This document shows, piece by piece, positions 9,676 through 21,067 of a stretch of DNA of 64,000 nt. The position numbers and the translations under genes are program-made. The notes under the pieces were generated by a model that was not told where the DNA came from, did no database searches, and saw only the letters and a program-made list of their open reading frames with translations. The first letter of the stretch is position 1; every line of letters starts with the position of its first letter. Source of the DNA: Rhipidocladum racemiflorum (lineage: Eukaryota; Streptophyta; Magnoliopsida; Poales; Poaceae); assembly GCA_036346355.1 (NCBI GenBank), contig CM070585.1, forward strand, positions 7,393,001 through 7,457,000, in the 5' to 3' direction.

Positions 9676-12600
9676 ATGGAGTATTCTATTAGGCTTCTTG
9701 TTCCTGCCCGTCTCTTGCACTTCCTTTCGGCCGGCGTCTTGGTTGGTGCTAGCCGCCGCAGCGGCCGACTTCCCGGCGGTACGGCGCCCAGGCTGCCAGC
9801 CGAGGTGCGGCGACGTCGACATCTCGTACCCGTTCGGCATCGGCGAGGAGTGCGCGATCAGTAATTATTTCGACATCAACTGCACGGATGTCAGAGGCAC
9901 GAAGAGGCCTTTCAGCGGGGATTTCGAGGTGACGAAAATATCCGTGCCCGAAGCCAAAGCATGGATGCTGATGGACATCTCCTGGCACTCTGGTCTGGCA
10001 TGCTACGACCCGGCCACGCGCGAGATGGAGGACCGGATTGCTAGCCAGGACTTCTCCGCAAGCTACACTCTCTCGAACGTGGATAACAAAATTTTCGTCG
10101 TCGGGTGCAACACGCTCGCCTATATGACGAGTGATTCTGTAAGTACTTTCGCATCTTTTTATCCTTTTCTCTTTGGAGGAAAACCATCTTTTTTTTTATC
10201 GTTTGAAATTACACGTATCTCTAATATCTACACACGAGCTCAACTATAATAATATGAGCTCTAACCGAGCTTTGGATTGACAACTGTGGCTTCTGCCTAG
10301 TTGATTTGCAAGGGTAACACATAAATTAAGAAAAATTTGTTTAGCTATTGTTCTTTTAACCCTGTATATTCCACTTAACCCTCGTCTCTTTCGGCCGTCT
10401 TTGTGAAAAAAGTTGATGCATGGCCCACCCTGCCTAGAATAGAAATCTTCGACTAGGCCGCTCACTTACGCTGTCCCCCTTGAGCTATTTCGAATCCAAT
10501 AAGTCGTGGGAGAACTATGTAATCTATGCTAAATTACTTCGTCCAATACTAAGTTACTCTGTTCGATTCATGGGTACCGCCGTCCGGGAAAACTTTGAGA
10601 TACCTTCATGCTAGTGAGGTTACTTCATATGCCTAGCAGAACTTCTCGCATTTCATGTCATCCGTTACCAAGGCCTTTGTGCCATAGTTTGAAATAATCA
10701 ATTAAATGAACTTAGTGAAAACACCATGTAAAATAATTTTAATTAGTTACTCGATCAGTAATCTGCTGCCATAGTTTGCACTTTGCAGCCTCCATGTCCG
10801 TCCCAGCCGTCAGCCATACAAAGGAAGATTTCAATTAATATGCAGATGATAATCATAAGGGTTTGCACAATTAGATGAACATGCATGTATTTTTACTAGT
10901 TTACCCTTATCCTTTGATTTGACAAGGATACGAAGTTACTTATCTGACCTTCCACCTAACGTTTAAGTTAATACCTAACTCACACTTTAAGTACATTTAC
11001 TAGTACATTTAATTGTGGATTATTGGATTGCAACTAATAAACTGCACACGTGACTTCTAAACACTGGAGAAAGTCTCTGTCTGAACCGATCGGTCGGGGT
11101 ACCCTCTTTTCAGCTAGCTTTAGACCCGGCCAGAATATAGCCAAGCATTTTATTGATGTTGCCCAACCGCTCAAACAGTATTCACTCCACAAGGTTTTAC
11201 ATATATTTTTCTAAGGGAAGGACGTATACCATACTAATATTGGTCTATCATTTTTCACAAGATATATAGGTTCTTTACTACATTAACTAAAGCTAATTAA
11301 ATTTCTCTTGATAGAACACAACACGCGCGCCGATGAACAGTACTAATCATGCATCTATAACTTTATGCAGTATGTCCTAGGTTGTGTGTCCAATTGTTCA
11401 AAACAAGCACCACAAAACAGTACATGCTCTGGTGCTGGCTGCTGTGAGGTGGAAGTCCCAAAAGGCATGCAGTATTTTGTAGCTTACATCGATAACAACT
11501 ACAACACCAGTCAGTCTCAAATATGGAATAACAGCCATTGCAGCTATGTGGTAGTGATGGAAAAGGCAGTGTTCAACTACAGCACCACCTACATCGCCTC
11601 GACAACATTCCTGAATGCATACAATGACCGGATGGTTCCGGTTGTGATGGACTGGGTGATTTCACCAATTACATGTGAGGACGCAGCAAAAAACATGAGT
11701 TCCTATGCGTGCATCAGCGTCAACAGTGGCTGTGACTATTCCGAGAACGGGAAAGGTTACCGCTGTAAGTGCTCCAAGGGGTATGACGGCAACCCGTACG
11801 TCAAGGATGGATGCAAAGGTCTCGATCTCTCAATCTCTATCTAAACAAAAGATTTAGTACAGTGCAACAACTTTAATTAAGCAAGTAGGGGTAATATATA
11901 TTGTTGTTCCATTCCAGATATCAACGAGTGCCTTCACAATAGTACTTATCCATGCGCGGGAACTTGTGAAAATACACCGGGGAGTTACACCTGCTCATGC
12001 CCTAAAGGACAACACAAGGTGGATCCTGGCGTTTGCATTCCAGATCAGAAGATTCATAATTCTTGGGTGATGCATGTTGTAGGTAGGTTGCACTCTTCAT
12101 CAAGAATAATACGCATAGTTTAGCAGGCTTGATGAACAACATAAACCTGACACTCCTGTTTGACCAAGTTGCAAATTGGCTAAACATGGCTTAATTAGTA
12201 CTATCCTCTACGCGGCCTTTCGTTTTCTTTTACAAATGAAGCCACAACTGTTTTCGTAGCGTTCACTTCCTGATTGGAATGCTATTTATGTAGTTTGTAT
12301 TTTATATACGCTTCATTTGAAGAGCACCATATTGATCAGTTTGGAGAATCATGCAGGTGCAAGTGTTGGACTTGTCATCATTGTGGTTACCATAACCTGT
12401 GCATACTTAATCCAAGAACGAAGAAAGCTAAAGCACATCAAACAGAAATACTTTCGACAACACGGAGGTCTGCTGCTATTCGAGGAAATGAAATCACAAC
12501 AAGGTGTTGCATTCCAAATCTTCTCACAAGAAGAATTGAGAGAGGGCACTGACAAGTTCAACGAAAAACAAGTCCTTGGTCACGGAGGCCATGGAACTGT

Positions 12601-13491
12601 GTACAAGGGACTTCTCAACGACAATGTGGAAGTAGCCATAAAAAAATGCAGGACAATCGATGAACAACAGAAAAAAGAATTCGGCAGGGAGATGTTAATC
12701 TTGTCCCAAATCAACCACAAGAACATAGTCAAGATACTCGGCTGCTGCCTCGAAGTTGAAGTCCCCATGCTCGTATATGAGTTTATCCCAAACGGCACAC
12801 TGTTCCAACTCATCCACGACAACCACGGTCGGCACATCACCTTAGCCACTCGCTTGCAGATCGCCCACGAGTCCGCTGAGGCGCTTGCCTACCTGCACTC
12901 ATGGGCATCGCCGCCGATCCTCCATGGTGACATCAAGTCCTCCAACATCCTCATCGACGGTAACTAGCACCAACTGACGAGTCGCAATTTGTGACAGTCG
13001 TCCAAGGAACTTGTGGGTACCTCGACCCAGAGTACATGCAAACATGCCAATTAACGAACAAGAGCGATGTGTATAGCTTCGGGGTTGTTCTCTTGGAGTT
13101 ACTCACACGCAAGAAGGCGTTCAACCTCGAAGGACCTGAACATGAGAAGAGCCTATCGATGAGGTTTTTGTCTGCAATGAAGGAAAACAAGCTTGAGGAC
13201 ATCTTGGATGATCAAATCAAGAACAATGAGGACATGGAATTTCTTGAAGAGATTGCAGAGTTAGCAAGGCATTACTTGGAGATGTTTGGTGCTAATAGGC
13301 CATCGATGAAGGAAGTTGCTAACAAACTTGATAGGTTGAGAAAAGTCATGCATCATCCATGGGCACAGCAGAATGCGGAAGAGTTAGAGAACTTGATTGG
13401 AGAGTCGTCCATGGTCAGCTCTAGAGTTGTCACTACAGGAAATTTCAGCATTGAGAAGGAAGCTGTCATTGAGCTAGAATCAGGGCGATAA
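9676..13491 (+). pseudogene. Wall-associated receptor kinase (WAK), broken copy
   Basis: Four exons correspond to the intact paralogue at 25201: 9676-10138, 11371-11818, 11918-12082 and 12357-13491, all with GT-AG borders. Recognisable parts are the GUB_WAK pectin-binding motif (PGCQPRCGDVDISYPFG), an EGF-like region including DINECLHNS, a transmembrane segment, the glycine loop GHGGHGTVYKG, catalytic lysine VAIKK and catalytic loop HGDIKSSN. Two lesions kill it. A 4-bp TTGG duplication (9739-9746) shifts the frame within the signal peptide. A 37-bp deletion at about 12965 removes the stretch that encodes ISDFG in the paralogue and creates an immediate TAG. Downstream kinase codons (YLDPEYMQT, DVYSFGVVLLELLT) survive only in a shifted frame. 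A short kinase-less product from a downstream start is conceivable but unsupported. Confidence 0.92.
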
Positions 13492-13708
13492 TCACTAAAT
13501 CGTACATCCTATCTTATTAGATCATACTGTATCATAGATATATTCTTAGCAGAGGTATTCGTCAAACAATGCACTGATTGTGTAGAGACTTATGTCTCCT
13601 TGTAGTTACATTTTTTCCAAAAAAAAATAGGAAAGATAAGGTACTTGTTTTCATAGCCCTTGTACTTTGGCCTTTAAAATTGATCATCAGCGACAATTGT
13701 ATTTGATA

Positions 13709-13965
13709 CTCTATCTGGTCGTAAATAGTTGTTGTTTTCGATATAGATATAGTCAAATTTTTGAAATTTTTATTGTCAATATCTTTTAAATATTTAAATT
13801 AGATCCATAAAAATCATATATGTAGAATTGTCTCAAAAAGTACTTTCATAATATTATAATTATATTACATTTTATATATATATTATAATAGAAATATGTG
13901 GTCAAAACTATATTTTGGAAAGCGTATTGATATTCAAAACAATAACTATTTATGACCGGATGGAG
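13709..13965. mobile_element. Stowaway-type MITE (copy 1 of a duplicated insertion)
   Basis: Ends CTCTATCTGGTC and GACCGGATGGAG, related to the Stowaway consensus CTCCCTCCGTCC, with TA target duplications. The same insertion is at 31365-31617 in the second unit, so it predates the duplication. Confidence 0.75.
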
Positions 13966-14474
13966 TAGTTGATACACCTTTTTATCGAATCATAATTGCT
14001 AACAGGCAAACCAACACACTTGTCAAAGATGCTAGGACCAACTCGGTCTACAGGCGTATTTTTACATTTAATGGCCTGACAATAACCATTACCTAGAACA
14101 TAGAACCTCAACACGCCTAAGTACGTCAATTTAACCAAATTTGCAAGCTTTCGGTCATGTCTGGTCAGGTAAACTATTGTATCTATTTTCTTATTAATTT
14201 TAACCTTTTCTTCAATAATATTTTTATCAAATCCCATTTTGAGAGTGTACAGGCATCTCCCGAATGTTTGTCTTAAATAACATCCAAATTTTGGACCGTA
14301 GGATTAAAAATTCAACCGTTAGATTAAATCATAGTATCGGATGTAATCGATACTCTCGAATCTCAACAATGATCCAATGTTCCCAGATTTGAATGATTTT
14401 AGCAAACAAAACATCCCCACCCTAAATTAAAAAATGAGCCTTACTTACCATTACCATGCCATCCTTGCCATGTC

Positions 14475-14635
14475 AATGAAAGAGGTTGCAGACAAGCCTG
14501 AGAGGCTGAGGAAGGTGAAGTAGCATCCATGGACAGTACAAGAAATTTCAGCATTCGAGAAAAAAAGCTGTTATAGGCCTAGAATCAAGGCGTTAATCAC
14601 TATATCGTATATAATATCTCGTTGCATCATATGGC
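14475..14635 (+). pseudogene. Relic of another WAK 3' end
   Basis: The sequence resembles the last ~160 bp of the WAK kinase exon: gaaagaggttgcagacaagc matches the ...MKEVANKLDR... coding stretch, followed by catccatgg, aatttcagcattcgag and gaatcaaggcgttaatcact, the stop region. It contains stops and indels. The same relic sits at 31954 in copy 2. It is best read as the remains of an older tandem WAK that was already dead when the unit duplicated. Confidence 0.75.
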
Positions 14636-14689
14636 TACTTATTGATCCTAAAACATCATGAGGTCTATGTTGATTTGCCTGGTAGCAAC

Positions 14690-15190
14690 TATGGCTAACA
14701 GCGACGGCATTGGATTGCATTCAGATCACGCCAAAACAACAAGGCCATGAATCTCCGTAGACCGCACCTTTTCTTAGTATTCCTCGAATGCCGGGTTCTC
14801 GGGGGTGAACGGCTGCCGCGATGGGCTGGCCTCCGCCTTCGGCGACGCTGTCGGCAGCGATGAGGGACGTGGGGATTGGGCTTAGTATACGTTCCCGGGC
14901 GCCTTCTTGAAGTGGCGGTGTTGCGTGCAGCCGCGCACGCGTCCGCCTCCCACATTCCCTCTGTCTCTCGTACGCGGCGTGGAGGTCCTGCAGGAAAGTG
15001 GCGGTCGTGCGAGGGGGAAGAGTTTGCTATGAAGTCGTCGGTTTGCATTGAGAAGTCGGCCGGCCAGGAGTGGTTGGGACTTGGGGCCACTGCGCTTTTG
15101 GGAGAAGCGGGGGTCGGTTGCAAGGCGGAAGTATGCCCCCAATCGTTCAGGTTCTGCAAACTAAATATGAGGCGGAGTATTTTGGTTGAG
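14690..15190 (-). other. GC-rich conserved block, unrecognised
   Basis: About 500 bp with much higher GC than its surroundings, conserved at 32163-32625 in the other unit. Minus-strand frames are open in places (QAPGNVY-like and proline/arginine-rich stretches), but reading frames differ between the copies by small indels. This argues for a decayed exon or leader rather than a living gene. I do not recognise a family. Confidence 0.35.
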
Positions 15191-15498
15191 AATTAGAAGC
15201 TGCTTTCTATATAGATCTAATTTGTTTTTGGTTTTAGATTATGGATTCTGGATTATGAGAGAAGCTGTTTTTGATTATGAGAGAATCCGGTTGAGCCGTC
15301 TACAACTTCTAGGTTCCGGACCGAGCTGACAAGAAAGGGGGATTCTTGCTTCATTATCCCCTTGCTCGTTACATTGCTTGTACACGGTCAAATAAAATGT
15401 ACATCTTTTTGCCTCTCGAGTTCCCACTCTGTTACTATTCACTTATTCCACGTAAACATGCACATAGCATCGTATTGGATTGAACAGATGAAACGTGG
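15191..15498. other. Non-coding duplicated flank
   Basis: AT-rich, collinear with about 32940-33430 in copy 2 (shared ggattcttgcttcattatcc-type stretch). No gene seen. Confidence 0.5.
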
Positions 15499-15506
15499 AT
15501 ACAAAC

Positions 15507-16266
15507 TAGAGATGACAACGAGACCAGAAACCCGATAGATATTTACTCTATTAGGGACCGGATATAAATAATTTTTCATACATGCGGGTCTATTAATGGG
15601 CAAAAGTTAATACCCAGCGAATAGAGCTGGTACGGGTCCGTTCTGTTATTACCCATACCTGTTCACCCGTGGGTACGAGTCAGAAGCATGTACGTGTGGA
15701 ATTGGTTGGGAAGAACAAAGTTCAGGAGAAGCTCAAGAACTTCAATGAGTTGCTCAGTGCATCCTTATTCTACGTAGGAGTAAGCTCAATCGGATCACCA
15801 AATGAACTAAAGAATTTGGTTCTAAGTAATCGCTGTCTTATAATCCTTAGTTTTTTCTGTTTGACTTGCCCATTTTGCGACCCAGTGATACTTGGCAAGC
15901 TTTTTGAATTTCTATTTCGATACGTTATCTATCTTTTGAAGTAGGGCAATACAATATATCTAAAGCATTTAGTACCTTTTGGTATAGGTGATAATGGAAT
16001 ATACTTCGTAGTTTGTTGACAAGATGTAAAAACAAAAGGAAGCTGAAACAAAGTACTTCAAATGGGTTTGTATCATGTTTTACTCATAGTTACAAGAAAC
16101 GTGGGTGCGGGTTACCCGCCGGGTCCCTGTTACTCGCACGAGTACGGGTACGGGTAAATTTTGTACCCGCGTGCGGGAATCGGTATTGTAACGGGTGAAT
16201 TTTACTAACATGGGAACGGGTACGGGGTGATGATACCCGCTGGGTACAGACCCGTTGCCATCTCTG
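15507..16266. mobile_element. hAT non-autonomous element, absent from copy 2
   Basis: Ends TAGAGATGACAACG and CGTTGCCATCTCTG (one mismatch pair). The 8-bp target duplication is ATACAAAC (15499-15506) and ATGCAAAC (16267-16274). Subterminal DNA repeats CGGGTA/TACCCG (for example acgggtacggg). The second unit has an empty site, catggatgcaaccca (about 33421), followed by the same ggggttaataatac flank. A short open stretch (15669-15944) inside has no recognised domain. Confidence 0.9.
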
Positions 16267-16411
16267 ATGCAAACCACTGGGGTTAATAATACTTTTTGCT
16301 TGGACAACAAAGCCTGGGTGAAGAACCGGATCACTCGAAGGTATGGGTAAAAATGAATCGAATACGAATGATAATGGCTCAAGCATATATATATATATAG
16401 GATGACGGAAT

Positions 16412-16801
16412 GGGATACTATGGTGCCTGGGCACCATGATTTTAAATGCGTTAATTGAAGTCAAATTCGGATATATTTTTTAAAACTTTTAGTTTTAGGG
16501 TATATACCCATCTATAAGAATTCAAATGAAACACATAACTTTGAAAAAATATACTCGAATTTGAAGATTTGAACGAATTTAGATTACATACTTTGGTGAT
16601 TTATATATATAATCAACACATACATATAATCAAACTACCATAAAAAAGGAAACTTTAGTTTGAATTTCAGTTCAAACTTGTTTGAACTAGTTAGTAAACT
16701 GGTTGAACTCAGCATCCTAAAAATTTCAAAAAAAATTCGCATGCAAATACATATGAAAAATACCCATTTTGGATCATGGTGCCCAGGCACCATGGTGTCC
16801 C
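16412..16801. mobile_element. MITE with ATGGTGCCTGGGCACCATG ends
   Basis: The left end GGGATACTATGGTGCCTGGG and the complement of the right end GGGACACCATGGTGCCTGGG are nearly identical, and the end motif is itself a palindrome. 390 bp, no coding sequence. It is missing at the matching place in copy 2. I could not find a clean target duplication, so the superfamily is open (MULE-like is possible). Confidence 0.65.
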
Positions 16802-18135
16802 AGGTAAACATTCATGGATTTTTTATATTTTCAGCTAGAGTTCCTTCTCGTACTCCATGTACTGATCATATGTTAATGTAGAATTAATGAGCCACTAAAG
16901 TATCATGTAAATGGGTTAGACTAAAATAAGGGATATATGTTGTGCATGCATATCCAGCCTCCTAAATATTCAGATAATGTGGGTTTGTATTCATATTTGA
17001 TGGATAATGATATATCATATTCATATTTGATGGATAATGATACATCAAATCCGTATTTGTTTTCAAACCGATACTATCTAATAAATATCCGAATTGATCT
17101 GTATTTGAAAATGGTCCAAATTGGCAAGAAACTAATCAACCAAGAAGTCACAAACCAACTCATCCAAATCAAGAGGTGCACGATAGAATTAGAGACTAGG
17201 TTATTCTGTAACACTAGATTTCTGTACAGAGTAAGGATCCGAGTCATAAAATGTTCGAGAGGATTTGATAGAACAACAATCTCTTATACCCTTTTGAGTT
17301 TGTACTTAAAAATTTATGGTTGGTTTGGTCAAATCTTTCTCTTTCATCATGATTGCTTTAACGTCGTTATTTTGGTTTTCTTTACGCGATTTATCTTTTT
17401 TATTCTCGAGATCGTGCATATTTGTGTTGTATCTTACAAAAACTCCAATCTGATATGGAAGCTGTCGCAAGTATAAAAGTGTCAGCGTGTAATATGGCCA
17501 TTGAACGGCCGCGATGTGGGCGTCAGGGCAGGTGAGGAAATCACGGTAGGGACTGGGATCTGGGAAGAGTTGCGGCGGTTGGGCTCGGTGTGGGCAGGAG
17601 GCGTGCAGAAGCAGTGGGTTGTGAGCCGAAGCTTCACACTGGCGGCCTGATGGGCTACCAATCACTAAAATTAGAGTGCAATGAAATAAAATTCAGAGAA
17701 ATTCAGTTTTCCTTTCTCGAGGGAAAAGATAGGTTATCGATTAAACAGGGTTCCTAAGGACTTTGATTCAGCGAGACGGCGCTATGACCTGAACTTCTAT
17801 CTAATTGTGCGAGCTCTCATACGCTACCTTATTTTGCCCTCAAATCACCTTGACGGCCTTCACCTCTTGGCAGGCCTGCATCACCCTCCTTCGCTTCCCC
17901 GGACGATCAGACCGGACCGGCGGTACCGTGAAATCGACGGCGCGAGGTACCTACTCAGTCATCGTGCTAAAGTCGTTTCCAAAGATAGTAGGGGCATGTA
18001 TGTGTTGAGCCGCCAATATATATGATGCGCTCCCTGCATGCGAGTGCATGCTTCGGCTTCCTCTGTTTTCCAGCGTGTAAACTGCAGTGAAGACATTCTA
18101 GCATCATACGCCCGTATCCAGGCGGAATTGTGATA
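16802..18135. other. End of duplication, then unassigned DNA
   Basis: 16802-17130 is collinear with copy 2 and contains a two-copy 30-bp repeat (tcatatttgatggataatga at 16991 and 17021). 17130-18135 is unique here. Open stretches on both strands (for example 17306-17665) overlap each other and show no domain, so none is called. Confidence 0.4.
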
Positions 18136-18292
18136 ATTCAAACATGCTTCTACATCACAACCAGTACAACAATACTCTCCGGACGTACCAGTGCTTATCT
18201 GTGTATACATGTCTAGCAGCATGATGCCCTCACTGTTCGCACACGGTGTGTCTTCATACCGATAGGATTGAGACAGCGAGTGCATGCGAGAT
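18136..18292 (+). repeat. Block homologous to 23185-24702 (uninterrupted copy)
   Basis: attcaaacatgcttctac, agtacaaca, gtctagcagcatg, ccctcactgttc.cacac and gagac.gcgagtgc follow in the same order as at 23185-23290, 24150-24190 and 24676-24702. There the block is split by a solo LTR and a MITE. This copy therefore preserves both empty sites. Confidence 0.8.
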
Positions 18293-18822
18293 CGCGGATT
18301 CAAGAGCCAACGCGGCATATCATTCTCGTACCTCAGATGCTCAAGAATCTATATCGATTGATTCGATCTGCCCGGCCTCGAAAGCGAATAGGTGTTCGTG
18401 GCCAAGAATTTTTCGTGGGAATCGGGAGGTGGTGGAAATTTCGCCTACTCGTGCGTCGACAGATAAAGGGCACGATACTAGCCAGGAAATTAAGCCCGTC
18501 GTTGAGAGCTGCCTACTACGGTGAAAGATCGACGGCGGATGAACTGATATATGTGGTCAATGCATGCATGGGCAGGGACCGGGTAAGCATGATTTACTAG
18601 GTTAGGTACCGTACCTACCTGGAAATCGAAACAATCTGGAGAAAGAAAAAAAGACTTTCATGTTGGCTAAGCAAAAGACGTGTGAGCCTCGGTGACTCGT
18701 GGACGCTGGCAGACATCATCAAACAATCACTGGCTCGCACCCTCACAGAGTCACAGGCAACGCCCGCGTGAACCCGCTTGCGGCTTGCGTGTCCCCCACG
18801 GTGGTGTGGTTGACATTTGGCA
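18293..18822. other. Unassigned; exon-like open stretch
   Basis: A plus-strand frame (about 18268-18600) is open to a possible donor (gaccgg|gtaagc near 18580). I recognise no domain, and overlapping frames are also open. No gene is claimed. Confidence 0.25.
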
Positions 18823-19010
18823 ATGCCAACGACTTGTTGACAATTTACAAGAAAAGTATAATAAAATTATTTTAGCTTACTGTTAATTTTTACACGTCAA
18901 CTTTATTCTAAGTAGAAGAGTGAAAAAAGAGAAAAAAGAAAAGAGTTAACTCTTATTTAGTAGTTAGCGGAAATATAAATAGATTATTTATGTAGGAGAG
19001 GAAACCTTGG
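18823..19010. mobile_element. Worn copy of the GAGCAAGTACAATA-family MITE plus its flank
   Basis: ggcaatgccaacgactt is followed by agtataataaaattatttta and agttaactcttatttagtag, matching 7152-7340. The right half is lost. Shared flank and MITE together suggest old duplication of this locus. Confidence 0.6.
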
Positions 19011-19379
19011 GGGAAAATTTAAAAGCAAAATTTATTTGAGTTTGAGGAGAAGAGAATAAGAAGAAAAATGAGATGAAGAGGATGCCGTCAAATATCGCGA
19101 CGAAAAATCATTCGAGGCATGATGAAAAAGGTTCCGACGTAAATGACAGGAAGAGGACGTCTCTCAAATTGATATATTTCCACCCAGATTCATGTTTACT
19201 TATTCCGCTGCGCATGCGTGCATCAATGGACTTATGGACGAATTTAGATATTTCAGAGCCACCTGATTCATATCAGAATGACTAGTTTATGGTCGCTCTC
19301 ATCCAGGTTGTTTTGTGCTCAGCATTAATATACGGATACGTGTCTCTTTCTCCGCGCGGCTTTCTCATTGTCTTCCGGA

Positions 19380-19570
19380 ATTTAATTTTTTGAGTTGAAA
19401 CTTTCTTAGTTGAAAATTTTTTATTTAAAAGTTTTCATGTTGAAACTTTTCGATTTGAAAACTTTTGAATTGAAACTTTCCGAGTTGAAACTTTCTAATT
19501 TAAATTTTTTTGAGTTGAAATACCCTATTTAAAATTTTCAAAGTTTAAATATTTTAATTTTAAATTTTTG
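19380..19570. repeat. Degenerate short-period array (GAAACTTT/GTTGAAA)
   Basis: Units such as gttgaaactttc and tttgaaaacttttga repeat with variation. The array is preceded by a gagtttgaggagaagagaat segment (19037). A similar segment, gagtttgagaaaaagggaat, lies beside the array at 43850-44280 (at 44340), so these appear to be copies of one element. Confidence 0.6.
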
Positions 19571-20487
19571 TGTTAGATAGGGAATAAGGGGTGGGGACGA
19601 GGGATGGATAAAGAAGATGAAATATAGTATCCTAAAAAGATAATTTTAAATTTGTTAGTTTGAAATTAACCTCAAAATAATCACACCCAATTCAAAATGG
19701 CCGAGTTATCCTTACCAAGTCGCCCTACAATAATTCCAAAACCTCACTCGCTATGCACGCACAGCTGTCAAAAGTTGCTGATGATAGCAACACTTAATTA
19801 ATTAGTTTTTTCAAGGGCCCGCGCGTTGCTGCAGTGGAAGGAAGATTTTAATAGAGAGGAATTATTTTTTGGAAAAATCTCAAAAACAAGGAAACAAAAA
19901 TTATTGATTTTATTTTATTTTGTTTGGAAAATTATCTTAAATAAAATATTAAAAGTAAAAAACTTTTTTAAAAAAACTATTTTAAAAAAATTTGAGAGTA
20001 TTGCAGAAATCTTTTTTTTTTTGGAAAAAAAGCTGTTTTTCTTTTTTTTTTTAAATACAATAGTGATTTTAAGAGAGAGGAATGTTTTAGGAACACCTTA
20101 AGAATTTTTTAAAAATTACATTTTTTTAAATACAAAATTATGGGGAAAACTTTTTTCAAAACAAAGTTAAAAATATTTTTTGGGAAATAAAAAAATTGGG
20201 GAGGGAATTTTTTAACAAAATAAAGTCACTGTATCATGTTTTTTTAAAAATAACGTCATTGTTTTTTTTTTGCAAATAAAACAATTGGGGAGGAAATTTT
20301 ATTTGGAAATGTTTTTTGCCAATACAAAATTTGGGGAGAAAACTTTTTAAAACACTGTAGCTCGGGTTGACAGAAGCTCCAAAAAAATTTTAAAAAAATG
20401 TTGGGGAAATAAATTTGTGAAATTTTTTTTTGGCAAAATAAAATAAAAAATGAAAACACTACACGCATGCTTGTAGAATCTACAGTA
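19571..20487. other. AT-rich low-complexity DNA
   Basis: Dominated by A and T runs and repeated ttggggaa/aaaatttggggag pieces. Frames open here reflect base composition. No gene seen. Confidence 0.5.
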
Positions 20488-20555
20488 CTTGCGTCGGCGG
20501 GTGTCGAAAGCAAGATCTGCCGGTAGGCAACGAAAGCTCTAACCAACAGAGCAAG
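20488..20555 (-). repeat. tRNA-like relic (Pol III A-box-like arm)
   Basis: On the minus strand CTTGC...GCAAG could close an acceptor-like stem. GCTC-TGTTGGTTA-GAGC forms a textbook D arm and A box. The T-arm region (gctttcgacacccgcc) is a poor match to GGTTCRANNCC, so this is not a functional tRNA. A tRNA-derived repeat (SINE-like) is the likeliest source. Confidence 0.4.
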
Positions 20556-21060
20556 ATCAAAGCTCGTGAAGTCGTGTGATATGTGAGGGCAACAAATTTA
20601 TAAACCTATACAACTGTGTCCTGTAGTTTCTACAGGAAAAACAGACGCGTGTAGACTGTAGAGGCAATGGCTGAGCCTCCGTACTCTCCGACAGTCAACA
20701 ACTAAGCCTTTGTACATCTCCAAAATATATAGCTATATATAACTACTCTATTACAGCGAAAAGAATCGCCGGGCTCTCAGCCATGCTACTTCACCCTGCT
20801 GTTTTGCAAATAAGTTCTTCCACTTTCTCTAAATTACAAATTAGTCCCTGCAAATTACAGATAGACCCTTCGTGATTTTATGTGAGTATAAAAAACTTTT
20901 ATGGATTGCGTTTAGGTCTCTGGTTCGTTATTTTACGGCAAAGACCCTCCATTAAATACATATCGCGGGTTAGCTCTTTCCTAATTTTTCGGAATAGCGC
21001 ACGGATCCAAAAAAATAACAACCGGGTTCCTGTTTCTTACGTCCAAGTCCTTTCTCCGTT
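20556..21060. other. Non-coding, no recognised feature
   Basis: Mixed-composition DNA leading into the tandem array. A stretch near 20830-20960 (aattagtccctgcaaatta) resembles non-coding repeat sequence. No gene is supported. Confidence 0.4.
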
Positions 21061-21067
21061 TTTCCCG

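Larger units (their letters stand above)
7850..17130. repeat. Segmental duplication, copy 1 (contains WAK pseudogene)
   Basis: This block is collinear with about 24780-34000. Shared landmarks, in order, are gtagcattgtcg.gaaagac (7925/24827), the promoter and TATA box, four WAK exons, a Stowaway MITE, a relic WAK 3' end, a GC-rich block, the gtattggattgaa(c/t)agatga flank (15470/33403), and the segment tttatattttcagctagagt (16822/33695). Copy-specific insertions are the roughly 1.5-kb tract 7965-9460, a hAT element at 15507-16266 and a MITE at 16412-16801. Confidence 0.85.

Noticed and set aside
9676..13491. Treating WAK copy 1 as a functional gene with sequencing errors
   Set aside because: Two separate lesions, one of 37 bp with microhomology, are unlikely to be errors; read checks are still listed.
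14695..15159. 154-residue minus-strand frame in the GC-rich block
   Set aside because: Arginine/proline-rich shadow of GC-rich DNA; the frame is not conserved in the sister copy at 32171-32632.
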